Assembly: GCF_900215535.1 (NCBI RefSeq)
Contig: NZ_OCND01000007.1
Span: forward strand, 216,681 to 280,680
Length of the DNA: 64,000 bases
Direction of reading: 5' to 3'
Source: Pseudoxanthomonas wuyuanensis
GTDB lineage: Bacteria > Pseudomonadota > Gammaproteobacteria > Xanthomonadales > Xanthomonadaceae
The notes under the pieces were generated by a model. The model saw nothing but the letters and a program-made list of their open reading frames with translations, made no database searches and had not been told where the DNA came from. The position numbers were made by a program, and so were the translations under genes. Each line of letters starts with the position of its first letter. The first letter of the stretch is position 1. Shown here one piece after another: positions 19,685-28,518 of the stretch.

Positions 19685-19822
19685 CCCTTCTCCCCTCGGG
19701 AGAAGGGGCCCCGAAGGGGCGGATGAGGGCGTGTGTTTTCAGAATGACGGAAGCTCCAGTGAGCGGCATTCTCCCGCCCTCATCCGGCGCTACGCGCCAC
19801 CTTCTCCCAATGGGAGAAGGGA
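19685..19822. repeat. Long imperfect inverted repeat after DUF924 gene
   Basis: Outer arms CCCTTCTCCC / GGGAGAAGGG and inner arms around GATGAGGGCG / CGCCCTCATC make a 138-bp structure with short sub-hairpins at each end. It resembles the CCCTCTCCC...GGATGAGGG intergenic repeats common in Xanthomonadaceae and may serve as a terminator for the GFA-DUF924 unit. Confidence 0.75.
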
Positions 19823-19869
19823 AGCGATGGACCACCGGATGGGTCCGAATTCACCTTTGTCAGTGCAGA

Positions 19870-19996
19870 TCAATACTTCGCCAGGCCCGCATCCACGTCA
19901 TCGGACCAGGCATTGGTGCCGCCGGCGATGTTGTAGACGTTGCCGAAACCCAGTGCGCGGAATTCTTCCGCGATCTGCTGGCTGCGGCACGGAACG
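19870..19996 (-). pseudogene. Truncated duplicate of the 3' end of the glutaredoxin-rhodanese gene
   Basis: About 127 bases that repeat 31404-31542, ending in the same TGA. Two substitutions and a 12-base plus a 1-base deletion separate them. It encodes only the last 40 or so residues of the rhodanese domain (AMGFGNVYNIAGGTNAW region), with no start and no upstream part, so it cannot work. It is in the same orientation as the intact gene, so the two form direct repeats around the glycosylation island. Confidence 0.92.
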
Positions 19997-20010
19997 TGGA
20001 TAGTCATGCC

Positions 20011-20418
20011 TCATTCGCGGTGCCGCGTGGTCCTGAAGGTCAGCCGTTTGTGTCCTACGTAGCTGGTGACCACCGGCACTGCAACGCCAATGGCGTGAGC
20101 GACGGTCTCCGGGTGAAAAGCCATGCCTATTGCCGGGAAGGCCCAGCGGGCGAACAGCAGGCTGACCGCGAGCGTCTGCAAGAGAGCCGCCAGGTTGATT
20201 GCGATAAACCAGAGAGCCTGGTGATGCAGCCGGGTTCCCGGATTGGCGAAGACGAAGGCGCGATTCAACAGGAACGCGGTCAACATGCCGATGCAGTACG
20301 CCAGAACGATGGCTGGCACATAAGCCATGACCAAACCCAGCGCGATCCGGGAGCCGAAGTTGGCCAGGGCGGCGATCCCGCCGGCGAGAAGGAACAAGAA
20401 GAACTGGCGGCTGAGCAC
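20011..20418 (-). CDS. GtrA-family small membrane protein (putative lipid-linked sugar flippase/scaffold)
   Basis: 135 residues from a GTG at 20418; no ATG is available, and the upstream gene stops at 20451. Four hydrophobic helices and the FLLAGGIAALANFGSRI, GMLTAFLLNRAFVF and KRLTFR motifs define GtrA (PF04138). Members assist translocation of undecaprenyl-phosphate sugars. The mycobacterial member Rv3789 lies beside DprE1/DprE2 and has been proposed as a DPA flippase or an anchor for arabinosyltransferases. The operon here repeats that association, which supports a role with lipid-linked pentofuranose. It is the last gene of the operon. Confidence 0.85.
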   Translation of the reverse strand: MLSRQFFLFLLAGGIAALANFGSRIALGLVMAYVPAIVLAYCIGMLTAFLLNRAFVFANPGTRLHHQALWFIAINLAALLQTLAVSLLFARWAFPAIGMAFHPETVAHAIGVAVPVVTSYVGHKRLTFRTTRHRE

Positions 20419-20450
20419 GTCTGATGTTGGCCTATAAAGGATTGCCTGGA

Positions 20451-22664
20451 TCAGTCCAGATAGATCAAGCCCGCCCGCAGGGTGTGCGTGGACGCATCGG
20501 CCGCCTGCAGTCTGGGAGAACCGGGTTTCGGCGGGTAGGTCCATATGGCCAACGGATGACTGGCGCCTTCGGTGACGATGCGGAATTCGACGGCCGTACC
20601 GGCCTGCAGCCATATCGGGTCGGAAAGCTCCATCGCAAACGAGCTGTTGTCGCTGGAGGTGGCCAGCGGCCTTGCCCCGTGGGTGCAGGCGCGGGCAGAA
20701 CAGACCTCCACGTTCAGGATTCCGTCCGATGCGCCGTGGTAGTTGCCGATGAACACGGAAAAGCTGCGGACAAAGCCGCTGCGCGGTGCGTCGAACGTAC
20801 CGCCAAGGGGGCGGGTGTCGTCCACCTGTCGGGCCATGCCCTCTACGTTCGCGGCCACTGGCAGGGCGACAAAGTGGCGCAGAGTTCCTCGGTCGGCCAG
20901 ATCGAACAAGCGGCGGAGAGCAGCTTGCAGATCGAGTGCCACTGCGCTCAACGGCGCGATTTCTGTGGGTGAATCGAAGGCCAGCCAACCTTCAGTGGTG
21001 GAGTCCGTCACCTGAAGCTGAAACGGCCGGCCTGGTGGGACCGGGAGCAAGGCATTCGGGGTTTTCGGTTCCACCATGATGTCAGCGCCTTTCCCAGCTT
21101 CCGAGCCCAGGCGCAACGACAGGCCTTCCGGATTGCCTCCGGCCGATAGCGGAACAAGCACTTGGCTATAGCGGCTCCGCATCTCCGGGCCTTGCCATTG
21201 GCCGGTACCGCTTTCGCAGCGGGGACGGGTACAGGAACTGAACGCATAGCCTGAATCGGCTGGTCCGACCCTGAAGTCGCCGGATGGCGTACCGTTGCCG
21301 ACAGCAATAGGCGCCCTTACCGAAGCCGGAAGAAGCTCGCGCAAGGTCGGATCCGACAGCAATCCGGCCAATCGTTTGCGATCCGGATAGGGAATATCCA
21401 TGAAAGGCTGATCGAGTGTGGAAGCGTCTGCGCTGAACACGAACCGGCGTACGTTCTCGGTCTGGATCAGCGAAACGGCATTCTTCGCGCGCGCATGATT
21501 GAGGTCGATGGGGGTGTGACGCAACATCACGGTGAGGATCAGCAGGCCGTAGACCGTCACGGCGCCCGGACCGAGCCAGCGGACGGAAGACGGGCGGGAT
21601 TGCAGCCATCCTTGGCCCAGCCTGACGGCAAGCCAGAGATTGACAACCACACCGACCGCCAGGATGTCGACGTATCGTGCGCCGACCACACTGGATTCGC
21701 TGCCGCGGGAATAGCCGATGGCGGCGCACTGCAGGATCACCCAGGCACCCAGGCCCAGTGCCATCAGCTCGTCCGCACGCGTACCGCGATGGAAAAGAAA
21801 ACGCCAGGCAGTCACCGCAAACGGAGCCCAGACGATGATAGCGCCCAACCGGCGCCGGCCGAATGGCCAACCCAGATGCAGGACGAACGTCCTGAACCAT
21901 TGCGCCGGATCCGCAGCCTTCAACGGATCGTGCCCGTCGATATGGGGAACCAGCAGATAGCCGGCGACCGCCACCATAGCCAGTGCGGCCGTTCCGGCCA
22001 GTGCGGTTCGCCAGCGTAGTCCCCCCCGCCATGCCCTCGCCATTAGTACGCCGCCTGCGGCCACCGCCGCCAGCAATCCGGAGGCCATCGTGAACAGCCC
22101 GGCCATTGCGAGCGCAACTACCCACACCATGGACATGAAACGATCGGCGGTATAGGCAGCTACCGCGATGGTTGCCATCGCAAATCCAGCCATCAGATAG
22201 AACTGGTTCTGAAACGAGATCAGCGAATTGGTATGACCGTAGGGCAGCCATGCCAGTATCACCAACGCCACCAAGAGCACGGTGCGCTCAATCCATGCCG
22301 CAGTAGAGCGGGACAGCGCCAGATACAGAAGAGCCGCCACTGCGGCATAGACGAAGATGTTGGCGTAGACCGCGACAAGGTTGTCCCATTGCCCTTGGTT
22401 GGCTTCGAACAGCGCCAGCGAGATCAGACGGGTGAACAGGATGCGGTGCTCGTTGTGCGCCGAAAACAGATCCGCCAGGCGCAGATTGCCTTCGACCCAG
22501 GGTTTGAGCAGGAGCGCACCTTCGGAGTCCCACTGATCCCAGTACGGCACGCTCTCAGCAAACAGGCTGACGAAGACCGTCCGGCCGCAGACGATCAATA
22601 GAAACAGGGCGATTAACCACGGCAGGTTCGACGGCGTACGGACCGGCGAATGGAGTGAGTTCAT
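20451..22664 (-). CDS. Large polytopic membrane protein with C-terminal soluble domain, GT-C-like
   Basis: 737 residues. About ten hydrophobic spans occupy residues 1-385, and a roughly 350-residue extracytoplasmic-looking beta-rich tail follows. The first predicted periplasmic loop carries acidic motifs (YWDQWDSEG, then AHNEHRILFTRL), the usual place for the catalytic acid of GT-C glycosyltransferases that use polyprenyl-phosphate sugars. I do not recognise a named family. The tail (SFSVFIGNYHGASDGILNVEVC, IWLQAGTAVEFRI) looks like a carbohydrate-binding beta-sandwich. The gene has a 40-base gap from the upstream FAD gene and no clear ribosome-binding site. Role inferred: arabinosyl or other glycan transfer. 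Confidence 0.7.
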   Translation of the reverse strand: MNSLHSPVRTPSNLPWLIALFLLIVCGRTVFVSLFAESVPYWDQWDSEGALLLKPWVEGNLRLADLFSAHNEHRILFTRLISLALFEANQGQWDNLVAVYANIFVYAAVAALLYLALSRSTAAWIERTVLLVALVILAWLPYGHTNSLISFQNQFYLMAGFAMATIAVAAYTADRFMSMVWVVALAMAGLFTMASGLLAAVAAGGVLMARAWRGGLRWRTALAGTAALAMVAVAGYLLVPHIDGHDPLKAADPAQWFRTFVLHLGWPFGRRRLGAIIVWAPFAVTAWRFLFHRGTRADELMALGLGAWVILQCAAIGYSRGSESSVVGARYVDILAVGVVVNLWLAVRLGQGWLQSRPSSVRWLGPGAVTVYGLLILTVMLRHTPIDLNHARAKNAVSLIQTENVRRFVFSADASTLDQPFMDIPYPDRKRLAGLLSDPTLRELLPASVRAPIAVGNGTPSGDFRVGPADSGYAFSSCTRPRCESGTGQWQGPEMRSRYSQVLVPLSAGGNPEGLSLRLGSEAGKGADIMVEPKTPNALLPVPPGRPFQLQVTDSTTEGWLAFDSPTEIAPLSAVALDLQAALRRLFDLADRGTLRHFVALPVAANVEGMARQVDDTRPLGGTFDAPRSGFVRSFSVFIGNYHGASDGILNVEVCSARACTHGARPLATSSDNSSFAMELSDPIWLQAGTAVEFRIVTEGASHPLAIWTYPPKPGSPRLQAADASTHTLRAGLIYLD

Positions 22665-22704
22665 TGCTTGGGGTTCTCAGGCTTGACCATGATGGAGATG
22701 CCGG

Positions 22705-24003
22705 CTACGCGGAAAGTGCGGTTTCCGCCAACCGGGTACCCACCGCGAGGCTTTCCGAAATCGAGCGATCCTCGGGGTAGTAATACGCGGTGTCGGCCAT
22801 GAAGAAGCCCTCCACCGGCGTACGCATCGGCGGCAGCGTGTCCTGGAATCCGGGAGGGCAGATGGTCTGTGCGAACTCGTAGCGATGGCAGTGGCTGGCG
22901 ACCACCCACTCCGGCTGGAATCCGGGATTCAGCCGCGACAAGTAGCCGATCACCTCGGCGATCAAGGCGTCGTTGGAGAGCGACCACTTCGGATGCGTCT
23001 TGGGCATGTAGAAGGGCGCGTACAGGATGCTGTCGCCAGAGTGCTGGCCGGGATTGAGATTGCTGTACTCGATGACCCCGGGAATGGCGATATCCGGGTC
23101 GCTGATGTTCATCCAGAAGTTGGGGCTGATGGGCTGCGTCAGTTTCAGGATCACGCAGGCTACCGGGATATTGTGGATTGCGCGAATCGCATCGGCGAAC
23201 TCCGCGGGTAGCCCCGGCACCATGGTAGGCACGTACGGAAGCGGAGCGGTCGACAATACGCCATCATAGGGTTTGAAGGTCCCGCCACTTCGTACGCCGG
23301 CGACTTTGCCATCGACACTGACGACCTCGTCGATGCCGCTGGACAACAGAATGCGGCCACCGCGTTCGGTGATGTTGGCGGTCATCGCCTGTAACAGTGT
23401 GGCCGAACCGCCTTCCAGGTAGCCGAGGCTTTCGTGCATCAGGTTACGGCGAGACAACGCGATTCGCTTGATGCGGGTGCCTATCCAACTGGCGGACAGG
23501 TTGTCCGCATACTCGAAGAACTTGAGATGGAATGCGTTTCGCCACAGTACCTCGTAGGCGCGCGCGCCTACCCAGCGGCGGATCCATTGGGTGGCGTTGG
23601 CCCGATCCAGCTGGCGCCAGTCGCTGATGCCTTTGGTGTACATGACATGCGCCGCATAACGGATCTTGTCCACCACGCTAAGATGCGGAAAGCGCAGTAG
23701 CGCCGCCGGATTCCCCCAAGGATACAAGGTTCCGTTGTAGAAATAGCCCATCCTGGTGTCGGTCCAGTGCAATCTGTCCGACAGCTTCAGCCGCGCCAGC
23801 AGATCGAACAGCGGTTGATCGGTTTTGCAGATGAAATGGTAATAGCGTTCTATCTGCAGACCATCGAAATCGAAGCTGGCGGACATGCCGCCGATGCGGT
23901 CGTCGCGTTCGTAGATATCGACCTGATGGCCACTATCGAGCAGTGCGATGGCGGCCATAAGGCCCATCGGACCAGAACCGATGACGGCGTAATGGGAACT
24001 CAT
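22705..24003 (-). CDS. FAD-dependent oxidoreductase, amine-oxidase / UDP-galactopyranose-mutase-like
   Basis: 432 residues with an N-terminal dinucleotide fold GSGPMGLMAA, the acid of DIYERDDRIGG, and the C-terminal FAD-closing region GFFMADTAYYYPEDRSISES. Overall it resembles protoporphyrinogen-oxidase/phytoene-desaturase-like flavoproteins found in polysaccharide clusters. FFMADTAYYYPEDR and the RMGYFYNGTLYPWGNP segment are distinctive. The reaction is unknown; a redox-neutral sugar ring contraction (as in UDP-galactopyranose mutase) or oxidation of a lipid-linked sugar is possible. It starts seven bases after the preceding GT-C-like gene. Confidence 0.8.
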   Translation of the reverse strand: MSSHYAVIGSGPMGLMAAIALLDSGHQVDIYERDDRIGGMSASFDFDGLQIERYYHFICKTDQPLFDLLARLKLSDRLHWTDTRMGYFYNGTLYPWGNPAALLRFPHLSVVDKIRYAAHVMYTKGISDWRQLDRANATQWIRRWVGARAYEVLWRNAFHLKFFEYADNLSASWIGTRIKRIALSRRNLMHESLGYLEGGSATLLQAMTANITERGGRILLSSGIDEVVSVDGKVAGVRSGGTFKPYDGVLSTAPLPYVPTMVPGLPAEFADAIRAIHNIPVACVILKLTQPISPNFWMNISDPDIAIPGVIEYSNLNPGQHSGDSILYAPFYMPKTHPKWSLSNDALIAEVIGYLSRLNPGFQPEWVVASHCHRYEFAQTICPPGFQDTLPPMRTPVEGFFMADTAYYYPEDRSISESLAVGTRLAETALSA

Positions 24004-24010
24004 GAGCGGA

Positions 24011-25225
24011 TCATTCCTTCGGTGGAAGCGTCAACGTCCATGGACGCGGGTGTATGTCAATGACCGCTTCGCGGTCGGCGGGAAGCGAGCGCGTAGCTTC
24101 TGTCCAGTGAATATCTGGTAACGGAGCGCGTACGAGGTGACTGCGGTTATTCGCCGCGACCAGTACGACACACAGCACGATCGCCATCAGCGCACGGCTG
24201 CCACCTAACCACGCGAAGCGGCTGAGTGCGATGTGTGCCGATAACCAGAACATCACCTTGAACAGGACGAAATACCGATCCCCCACCCCCAGCACGTCGG
24301 CCATCAGTTTTGGCTTGATGGAGCCAAACGCGATTTGTAGCAGTGCCACTCCGCAGGAAATTACGATCAGTCCCTTCAGGCGTGCAGACAGGTTCCCATG
24401 CAGTATCAGCAGCAGAATCAGCACAAGCAAGCCAAGAAAAAGGATTGCGGGCATCAGCCTCATGCCGAAGGTATGGGTCTGCGACATTCCTGCTATTGCT
24501 GACAGGATGGTATGCAGAGAAAACTCGACTGGCTTCTGTCCGGAAGCTGACAACGCTACGCCGATCTGGGTCAGCCCGCCGGCCCATAGCGCGATCAGTC
24601 GCCACGGATCCAACGCCGAAACGAACGAAGAGACCCAGGACGTCAATTGCCAGCGCTGTGGAAGCCTGCTCGCTGCCAGCAACACAGCATGCATCGCCAG
24701 CATCATTGCCGAGAAAGGCCCAGTCAGTGCGCCACCAAGAACCAGTACGGGCATTATCCAACGCAGGTGCGAGGCCGACGCGGGCAGGAAGCAAGCCGCC
24801 AGCAGGAAGAACTGGACGAACCACTGGCTATTGGTCAGCGTGCCGAATACTTCTCCGTTGGTCGGCGTAAGGAACAGTCCAAGGAAGGCAACCAGCGCAA
24901 GCGATACAGAACTCAAACGCTGCAGAAAATAGGCGATACTCGCAGAGGCGACAACCAGCGCGGTTAGATTGTAGAGCGCCGGTGCAAGCCCTATCGGGAA
25001 GAACGAAGCCAGCCACGCGGCCACTCGCGGAAGCAGATGGTAGTAGCCGGCGTAGGGAACCAGAATCCGTGGCCATTCGTGATTCCACTGCTGTTTAAAG
25101 AAGATGACCGCGTCTTCCGCCCAGAACTGCGGGTTGAGGTATGCATCCGGGCTTTTAAGGAAGAATGCCCCCATGCATAGCAGGAAGACTGCCAACCATC
25201 GTCTATATGCTGATTGTTGCTGCAT
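24011..25225 (-). CDS. Polytopic membrane protein, candidate GT-C glycosyltransferase
   Basis: 404 residues from the ATG at 25225, two bases after the stop of the upstream gene. About ten transmembrane helices are followed by a short soluble tail. The first loop after helix 1 reads NPQFWAEDAVIFFKQQ, giving the acidic AED motif at the spot where GT-C enzymes carry their catalytic acid. The next segment YAGYYHLLPRVAAWLASFFP resembles loops of lipid-linked-sugar transferases. Its context beside DprE1/DprE2 homologues suggests it uses a polyprenyl-phosphate pentofuranose, as the pilin arabinosyltransferase TfpW does in Pseudomonas. Codon use is clearly more AT-rich than outside the island. Confidence 0.7.
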   Translation of the reverse strand: MQQQSAYRRWLAVFLLCMGAFFLKSPDAYLNPQFWAEDAVIFFKQQWNHEWPRILVPYAGYYHLLPRVAAWLASFFPIGLAPALYNLTALVVASASIAYFLQRLSSVSLALVAFLGLFLTPTNGEVFGTLTNSQWFVQFFLLAACFLPASASHLRWIMPVLVLGGALTGPFSAMMLAMHAVLLAASRLPQRWQLTSWVSSFVSALDPWRLIALWAGGLTQIGVALSASGQKPVEFSLHTILSAIAGMSQTHTFGMRLMPAILFLGLLVLILLLILHGNLSARLKGLIVISCGVALLQIAFGSIKPKLMADVLGVGDRYFVLFKVMFWLSAHIALSRFAWLGGSRALMAIVLCVVLVAANNRSHLVRAPLPDIHWTEATRSLPADREAVIDIHPRPWTLTLPPKE

Positions 25226-25227
25226 CA

Positions 25228-26829
25228 CTATTCGTCTTCCTCGCACTGTGATGCGTCGATGAACAGATAGTCAGTCGGGCTGTGATAGGTATGCAACGTG
25301 CTTACCGGAATGCCGCTGAATGTGGACGCGATGGTGTCGACGATCCGGAAGCGTGCGGGCAGATCGCGCAGGAACCGGCTAGACCAGTCGTCATTGAAGG
25401 TGCTGACGCTGTACAGCGCGCATGTCTCTCCTTTCGGATAACGCTTGGCATGCACATCAGCGAAGGACAGACGCGAAAGAGAGGTTGCGCCAATACGAAT
25501 CATGACCTCGCCGCTGAACGCTTCCCGGGACTCGCGCATCGCCAAGTAGGGGCGCCTGTCGAAGAAGGCAGCCAAGTCGCGCGTCACCAGGAAGGCGGAT
25601 GACCAGCAGAACAGCAACAAAAATGCTGACAATACTGCTTGCGGCCAACTGCTCCAGATGGGTTTCGGCAGCCATCGTCCTAGCCATTGGACGAGGTTGT
25701 CCAGACCGACGATGGCGATGATCACGAATGACGGGAGCAGTAGGCTGAAGTTGCGCTCAAAGAACACCTTCTGCAGCAGGAAGCCTCCCAGTGTGATTAT
25801 CAGGATGGCTAGGTAGGCGTATTTGGCGGAGTTCAGGCCTTTGCCCACGTATCCTGCCAAGTGCAGCAATAGCGGCAACGCACCCAGCGCGGCCAGGTAA
25901 TAGCCGGCTATGGCTGCTCCTTGGGAAAACATGCCGGCCTCGATGCGACCGTGCGGGGGATGTCCGACTGCATATTGGCGCTGTAACGCCTGAAGGCCAT
26001 CCAGGTAGCCAGCGGGATCGAGCAGCGTCGCGGGTGCTCCGATGACGAATCCAACCATCAATCCAACAGTTGCCAATGCGATGATCAACCCGAGCGTTGT
26101 GATGCGGACACCATGGTCTCGCGAGTGAGACCACTGGTCGACAACAATGGGTATCAGGAACAATGCAGTGACCGCGTAGGTGATCTTGATCGAAGCCAGA
26201 AACCCAGACAGCAGTGCGACTGCTGTCAGCGCGATGGACCTTCTCACCGTCGTCATCGGGCGTAGCAGGCAGATCGCGAAACACAGGGTGAAGCAGAAGG
26301 TCGATAAGGCTTCCGGTCTGGCATAGTTGGCGTCCTGCAGCAATTGCGGGACGCTGGCGACTGCCAGCGCACAGGCAACGCCAGCGGGGATCCCTCGCTT
26401 GGTTGCCAGCAGAAGGAACACCAGCAACAAGGTCAAAGTGGAGAACACCCTCGAGATTCGCCGCAATTCCACATTGAGACGTAGATCGTCGGTAAACGCA
26501 TCCGGCTGGTTGAAACGTATGATCGCGTAGGCAGCTATCAGGTAACCGGAGAAGTTATAGCGGCAGACGCGGAAATACTCCGGTAGATCGGCCTTGGCCC
26601 AGTCCGTATCCAGATCGCTACGGGCATGCATCGACTGCAGCACTTTGACGGGAATCGCCTGATCCGGGTGGGCCCATAGATCCGCAGTCTTGTTGCGGTA
26701 GAACCCGTTGCCAAAATACAGGATCGCGAACGCGAGTGCGACAATGGTCCAGCGACGAAAAGAGGCTTTTGACGCCGTCGTGCTCGTGCCATACCAGGCT
26801 AGTATTGTGGGGGAGGTAGCATCAGACAT
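25228..26829 (-). CDS. Polytopic membrane protein, candidate GT39/PMT-like glycosyltransferase
   Basis: 533 residues with a first helix at about 28-45, then a periplasmic loop LWAHPDQAIPVKVLQSM whose acidic residue is placed like the PMT/ArnT catalytic Asp-Glu. Some ten more helices and a soluble C-terminal region of roughly 120 residues follow. The architecture fits dolichol- or undecaprenyl-phosphate-sugar transferases. It has a three-base gap from the epimerase-like gene and two bases to the next membrane protein. The acceptor could be pilin, lipopolysaccharide or another glycan; nothing in the sequence decides it. Confidence 0.72.
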   Translation of the reverse strand: MSDATSPTILAWYGTSTTASKASFRRWTIVALAFAILYFGNGFYRNKTADLWAHPDQAIPVKVLQSMHARSDLDTDWAKADLPEYFRVCRYNFSGYLIAAYAIIRFNQPDAFTDDLRLNVELRRISRVFSTLTLLLVFLLLATKRGIPAGVACALAVASVPQLLQDANYARPEALSTFCFTLCFAICLLRPMTTVRRSIALTAVALLSGFLASIKITYAVTALFLIPIVVDQWSHSRDHGVRITTLGLIIALATVGLMVGFVIGAPATLLDPAGYLDGLQALQRQYAVGHPPHGRIEAGMFSQGAAIAGYYLAALGALPLLLHLAGYVGKGLNSAKYAYLAILIITLGGFLLQKVFFERNFSLLLPSFVIIAIVGLDNLVQWLGRWLPKPIWSSWPQAVLSAFLLLFCWSSAFLVTRDLAAFFDRRPYLAMRESREAFSGEVMIRIGATSLSRLSFADVHAKRYPKGETCALYSVSTFNDDWSSRFLRDLPARFRIVDTIASTFSGIPVSTLHTYHSPTDYLFIDASQCEEDE

Positions 26830-26832
26830 GGG

Positions 26833-27777
26833 TCAGCGCTGCAGGACGATATCGCTGTACGGTTTTGCGCAGTAGCTTTCGTACACCGCCTCTTCGAACG
26901 GCGTCTGCCGTACGCCAAAGGTTTCCCAGGTATCCACTCCGCTGAAATCGTCGCCTGCAGAAAGTGCTTTCAACTGATCGGCTGTGAACGGAGGCTTGTG
27001 GCTGAACAGCGCATAGGCGCGCAGCAGAAAAGAGAAGAAGCCAATGGGGATGTGCACGATCGCCGTCCGCAGCCGTTTGACCCGTTTGATGGTGCGAATG
27101 ATGTCGACGTAGTCGATGCGGGTATCGCCGACGATGTCGTAGACACGCTTGTCCGGCTGGGTTTCGATGCAGCGCACGATGCAGCGGCAGAAGTCTCGCT
27201 CGTACAATGGTTGGCGCATGAATCTGCCGTCTCCAGGAATCGGAAACACCGGCGTCCTGGCCATGAAGCGCGACAGCCAGCCCAGGTGCTTGGGGTCGAA
27301 CCAGCCGAACATCAGCGTCGGACGCAGCACGCAATACCGGACCCCGTTTTCGGCGACCAGTTGTTCCTGTGCACGCTTGGTGCGTGTGTAGTCGTCATCG
27401 GCAACCGAATTAACCACCGACGAGCTGATGTGGACCAGAAAAGCCAAGGGTGCCCGTGCGCATGCCGAAAGCACGCGGCGAGTTGCGTCGATGTTGTTGC
27501 GTACGAACAGCTCTGGGTACTTGCCGGTAATCTGCGCGTGCAGTTGCACGATGCATCCGGCACCGTCGAATGCGTTTTCCCATTCGCCCGGCTCGGCTAG
27601 GTCGGCCTCTAAAGTTTGGACGGCTGGATGCAACTGCCGCAGGATGGCCAGGTTGTGCCGGTGCTTGTCGATGGCGACAAGATTGCGATAGCCCTGGGCC
27701 TCGAGTTCGACGATCAGGTTCTGGCCAACCAGTCCCGCCGCTCCTGTGATGACGATCTTGATGTTCTTGTCGGTCAT
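26833..27777 (-). CDS. Extended SDR, NAD-dependent nucleotide-sugar epimerase/dehydratase-like
   Basis: 314 residues with the N-terminal Rossmann motif TGAAGLVGQN (11-20), Asp in EADLAEP, the Ser of HISSSVVNS and the catalytic YTRTK. The C-terminal substrate domain is short. Close in layout to bacterial UDP-sugar epimerases/dehydratases, but the substrate is not evident, and the three DPA-type genes before it would not need one. It might make a second sugar for the glycan or modify the lipid-linked pentose. It starts three bases after the DprE2-like gene ends. Confidence 0.82.
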   Translation of the reverse strand: MTDKNIKIVITGAAGLVGQNLIVELEAQGYRNLVAIDKHRHNLAILRQLHPAVQTLEADLAEPGEWENAFDGAGCIVQLHAQITGKYPELFVRNNIDATRRVLSACARAPLAFLVHISSSVVNSVADDDYTRTKRAQEQLVAENGVRYCVLRPTLMFGWFDPKHLGWLSRFMARTPVFPIPGDGRFMRQPLYERDFCRCIVRCIETQPDKRVYDIVGDTRIDYVDIIRTIKRVKRLRTAIVHIPIGFFSFLLRAYALFSHKPPFTADQLKALSAGDDFSGVDTWETFGVRQTPFEEAVYESYCAKPYSDIVLQR

Positions 27778-27780
27778 GCG

Positions 27781-28518
27781 TCAGAGCTTGATGCGGCGGA
27801 ACACGAATTCCGGAATGTATTTGATGATGGCCATGATCAGCCACCAGAATCCGGGGAGATAGACGACCGCCCGGCCGCCGTCGATGGCCTTGACGATGCC
27901 GGCGGCTATCTTTTGGGGCGAGGCCCAAAGCAGGCCTTTGCGGAAATCCCGCGTCATCGGCGTGTCGACGAAGCCCGGCTTGATGGTCAGCACGTTGACC
28001 CCACTGCCTTGCAGTCGTTGCCGCAGCCCGCTGGCATAAGCGCTGACGGCAGCCTTGGCGCTCCCGTACAAATAATTGCTGGCGCGGCCACGGTCACCTG
28101 CCACCGACGAAATGACCGCCAGCGTGCCACTACCCTGCGCCTGCAGCCGCTGTGCCAGACGCGCCATCAGCGCGATAGTCGAGGTGCCATTGGTGGCGAA
28201 TTCAGAAAGCGCCAGCGCCACATCGCCCTCGCAGGCGACCTGGTTCGGCAGCGTGCCGTGGGCAATCAGCGCTATATCGATGCCACCGGCTGTCGACCAG
28301 GCGCAATCCAGCATCGCTTCGTGCGCGGCCAGGTCGTTGACGTCCATGACGTGGGTGACGATGCGGCCGCCGGTGCGCTGCGCCAAATCCGCTGCGATAG
28401 TATCCAGACGTTCCTGCGATCTGGCCACCATAAACAGATCGCAGCCGCGTGCCGCCATCAGCCTGGCGTAGTGTTCGGCAATGGCGGAGCCTGCGCCGAT
28501 AATCAGAACTCGTCTCAT
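27781..28518 (-). CDS. dprE2: DprE2-like reductase (polyprenylphosphoryl-2-keto-ribose reductase)
   Basis: 245 residues, a short-chain reductase with NAD motif GAGSAIAE (8-15), Ser137/Ser138 in ISSVAGDRGR and the Tyr151/Lys155 catalytic pair in YLYGSAKA. ISSVAGDRGRASNYLYGSAKA closely resembles the same region of mycobacterial DprE2, which reduces the 2-keto intermediate to decaprenylphosphoryl-D-arabinose. Its ATG overlaps the stop of the DprE1-like gene (ATGA), the pairing expected for two enzymes that together epimerise C2. The C-terminus ends in a hydrophobic segment that may hold it at the membrane where its lipid substrate sits. Confidence 0.87.
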   Translation of the reverse strand: MRRVLIIGAGSAIAEHYARLMAARGCDLFMVARSQERLDTIAADLAQRTGGRIVTHVMDVNDLAAHEAMLDCAWSTAGGIDIALIAHGTLPNQVACEGDVALALSEFATNGTSTIALMARLAQRLQAQGSGTLAVISSVAGDRGRASNYLYGSAKAAVSAYASGLRQRLQGSGVNVLTIKPGFVDTPMTRDFRKGLLWASPQKIAAGIVKAIDGGRAVVYLPGFWWLIMAIIKYIPEFVFRRIKL

